Part shown: piece after piece, positions 61,260-64,000 of the stretch | Layout of the letters: each line of letters begins with the position of its first letter | Numbering within the stretch: position 1 is the first letter of the stretch | Assembly: GCF_016755875.1 (NCBI RefSeq) | Contig: NZ_BNED01000005.1 | Location: forward strand, 5,098,001-5,162,000 | DNA from: Streptomyces spororaveus | GTDB taxonomy: Bacteria; Actinomycetota; Actinomycetes; Streptomycetales; Streptomycetaceae | Direction: 5' to 3' | Length of the DNA: 64,000 nucleotides | The notes under the pieces: generated by a model | Database searches by the model: none | Told to the model about the DNA's origin: nothing | What the model saw: only the letters and a program-made list of their open reading frames with translations | Made by a program: the position numbers and the translations under genes

Positions 61260-62236
61260 GCCGCGTTCGACTCGTTTTCCCTGCGCCGGGCGTCGATGCG
61301 GGCCGCCGACGGCCAGCGGACGTCCGTCGCCCAGCCCAGCTGCTCGAACCAGCGGATCAGCCGGGCGCTGGAGTCGACCTGGCCGCGCAGCACACCGTGC
61401 CGCGCCGACGTCGGGTCGGCGTGGTGCAGGTTGTGCCAGGACTCCCCGCACGACAGCACCGCCAGCCACCACACGTTCCCGCTGCGGTCCCGGGACTTGA
61501 ACGGCCGCTTGCCCACCGCGTGGCAGATCGAGTTGATCGACCACGTCACGTGGTGCAGCAGCGCGACCCGCACCAGGGACCCCCAGAAGAACGCCGTGAA
61601 CGCGCCCCACCACGACATCGTCACCAGGCCGCCCACCAGCGGCGGGATCGCCAGCGAGAACACCGTCCAGAAGATGAAGTCCCGCGAGATCCGGCGGATC
61701 GCCGGGTCCTTGACCAGGTCGGGGGCGTACTTCTGCTGATCGGTCTGCTCCTCGTCGAACAGCCACCCGATGTGCGCCCACCACAGCCCCTTCATCAGGG
61801 CCGGCAGCGTCTCCCCGAACCGCCACGGCGAATGCGGGTCACCCTCGTGGTCCGAGAACTTGTGGTGCTTGCGGTGGTCCGCCACCCAGCGCACCAGCGG
61901 ACCCTCCACCGCCATCGACCCCATCACCGCGAGCACGATCCGCAGCGGCCGCTTCGCCTTGAAGGACCCGTGCGTGAAGTAGCGGTGGAAACCGATGGTA
62001 ATCCCGTGGCAGGCCAGGAAGTACATGAAGACCATCAGGCCCAGGTCCAGCCAGCTCACCCCCCAGCCCCACGCCAGCGGCACCGCCGCCAGCACGGCCA
62101 CGAAGGGCACGGTGATGAACAGCAGCAGGGCGATCTGCTCGATGGAGCGCTTGCTCTCGCCGCCCAGTGTCGCGGACGGCTCGGACGGGTCGGAGGGCGC
62201 GGAGCCACCCTCGATCAGATCGGGACTGGTGGTCAT
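61256..62236 (-). CDS. Fatty-acid (acyl-CoA) desaturase
   Basis: A 326-aa membrane di-iron enzyme that puts a cis double bond, usually at delta-9, into acyl-CoA. The three His boxes are HRYFTH (near residue 82), HRKHH (near 120) and HNLHHAD (near 270), with four hydrophobic helices in two pairs. It would adjust membrane fluidity. RBS AGGGGA lies 7 bases before the ATG. Tandem operator-like repeats lie 52-81 bp upstream. Confidence 0.92.
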   Translation of the reverse strand: MTTSPDLIEGGSAPSDPSEPSATLGGESKRSIEQIALLLFITVPFVAVLAAVPLAWGWGVSWLDLGLMVFMYFLACHGITIGFHRYFTHGSFKAKRPLRIVLAVMGSMAVEGPLVRWVADHRKHHKFSDHEGDPHSPWRFGETLPALMKGLWWAHIGWLFDEEQTDQQKYAPDLVKDPAIRRISRDFIFWTVFSLAIPPLVGGLVTMSWWGAFTAFFWGSLVRVALLHHVTWSINSICHAVGKRPFKSRDRSGNVWWLAVLSCGESWHNLHHADPTSARHGVLRGQVDSSARLIRWFEQLGWATDVRWPSAARIDARRRENESNAA

Positions 62237-62287
62237 GGGTGTCCCCTGGGGGGTGAGAGAAGTCGGCGGGCTCCCTGGTTACGAAAC

Positions 62288-62317
62288 CCTACGGACCCGT
62301 AACCTACGGCATCGTAA
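62288..62317. promoter_or_regulatory. Tandem 15-bp operator-like repeats upstream of the desaturase
   Basis: CCTACGGACCCGTAA (62288-62302) and CCTACGGCATCGTAA (62303-62317) lie directly end to end. Each is itself an imperfect inverted repeat of the type TACG-N3/4-CGTA. Their place in the desaturase promoter and the TetR gene in the same operon suggest an autoregulatory site. The rest of the 355-bp gap (62237-62591) holds no gene. Confidence 0.6.
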
Positions 62318-62591
62318 GTATGGCAAAGGCGGGTCCGCAGGCAAGGGGGGCAGCGCCGGGAGAAGGAGCGCGCGCGAGGTGTTCACGCGCCGCCTGATGA
62401 GACGTTTGCCCAGGCACACGCCTCGGACACCTATCCTGTGTCCCGTCGGACAGCGCGGTCCGCACGGGCAGCCCGAGCTGCGCATCAGGAGCGGAGATCC
62501 CGCCCCCGGACGTAATCCGGGGCAGGCATCACCGCACGTCGCCGGGAGCCCACCGCCCAGTAGCGCTCGAACACTGCAAGGAGCCGCACCT

Positions 62592-64000
<1,409 letters not shown>

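Overview
This window reads as a piece of a Streptomyces chromosome. Base composition is very GC-rich with strong G/C bias at third codon positions, GTG starts are common, and several genes are actinobacterial or Streptomyces-specific: an SsgA-like sporulation protein, the SepX/GlpR divisome protein, an rpfB-type resuscitation factor in the tatD-rpfB-rsmA-ispE order, and the tamR/tam pair. No transposase, integrase, phage gene or CRISPR array is visible. It looks like conserved core chromosome with a few lineage-specific insertions.

Layout, left to right. (1) 1-5739: leftward genes for a carboxymuconolactone decarboxylase-type protein (cut by the edge), an unknown protein, MTA phosphorylase, an FmdB zinc ribbon, an MFS exporter and a CPA1-type K+/H+ antiporter. 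(2) 5973-14949: a secreted penicillin-acylase-family hydrolase, then 5-formyl-THF cyclo-ligase diverging from galU, moeA/glp, moaC, mogA, a rimJ-like acetyltransferase and sepX/glpR, then tRNA-Ala(CGC). (3) 15083-24285: secreted metzincin plus lipoprotein pair, a CoA-transferase, exonuclease III, a MerR regulator and a three-gene operon (Baeyer-Villiger-type monooxygenase, alpha/beta hydrolase, SDR). (4) 24380-30735: tricorn-type protease diverging from a TetR regulator followed by an MMPL transporter. (5) 30814-38834: an SsgA-like protein (probable SsgE), a Ni/Co ECF transporter behind a good match to a Nur box, a beta-lactamase-family hydrolase, a YbaK editing domain, a penicillin-binding protein, a GNAT protein and a small secreted Cys4 protein. 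(6) 38889-50138: protein mannosyltransferase diverging from rsmI, then a zinc-ribbon protein, tatD, rpfB, rsmA, ispE, an acyltransferase and an ABC-F ATPase. (7) 50216-58639: three tandem membrane-anchored beta-propeller proteins, two LuxR-type response regulators and galE. (8) 58598-64000: tamR/tam plus a VOC protein, a fatty-acid desaturase with its TetR regulator, and the first half of ppc.

Two themes stand out. Cell-envelope and division functions recur (SepX/GlpR with a MoeA-like Glp, SsgE-like protein with a PBP, RpfB, protein mannosylation, galU/galE). Several local regulators sit beside their own putative operators (TetR at 27.7 kb, Nur box at 31.3 kb, TamR-like boxes at 59.1 kb, tandem boxes at 62.3 kb). 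The most unusual structural feature is a 532-bp perfect direct repeat (50155-50686 and 52026-52557) covering the 5' region and N-terminal third of the first two beta-propeller genes, after which the paralogues diverge sharply.
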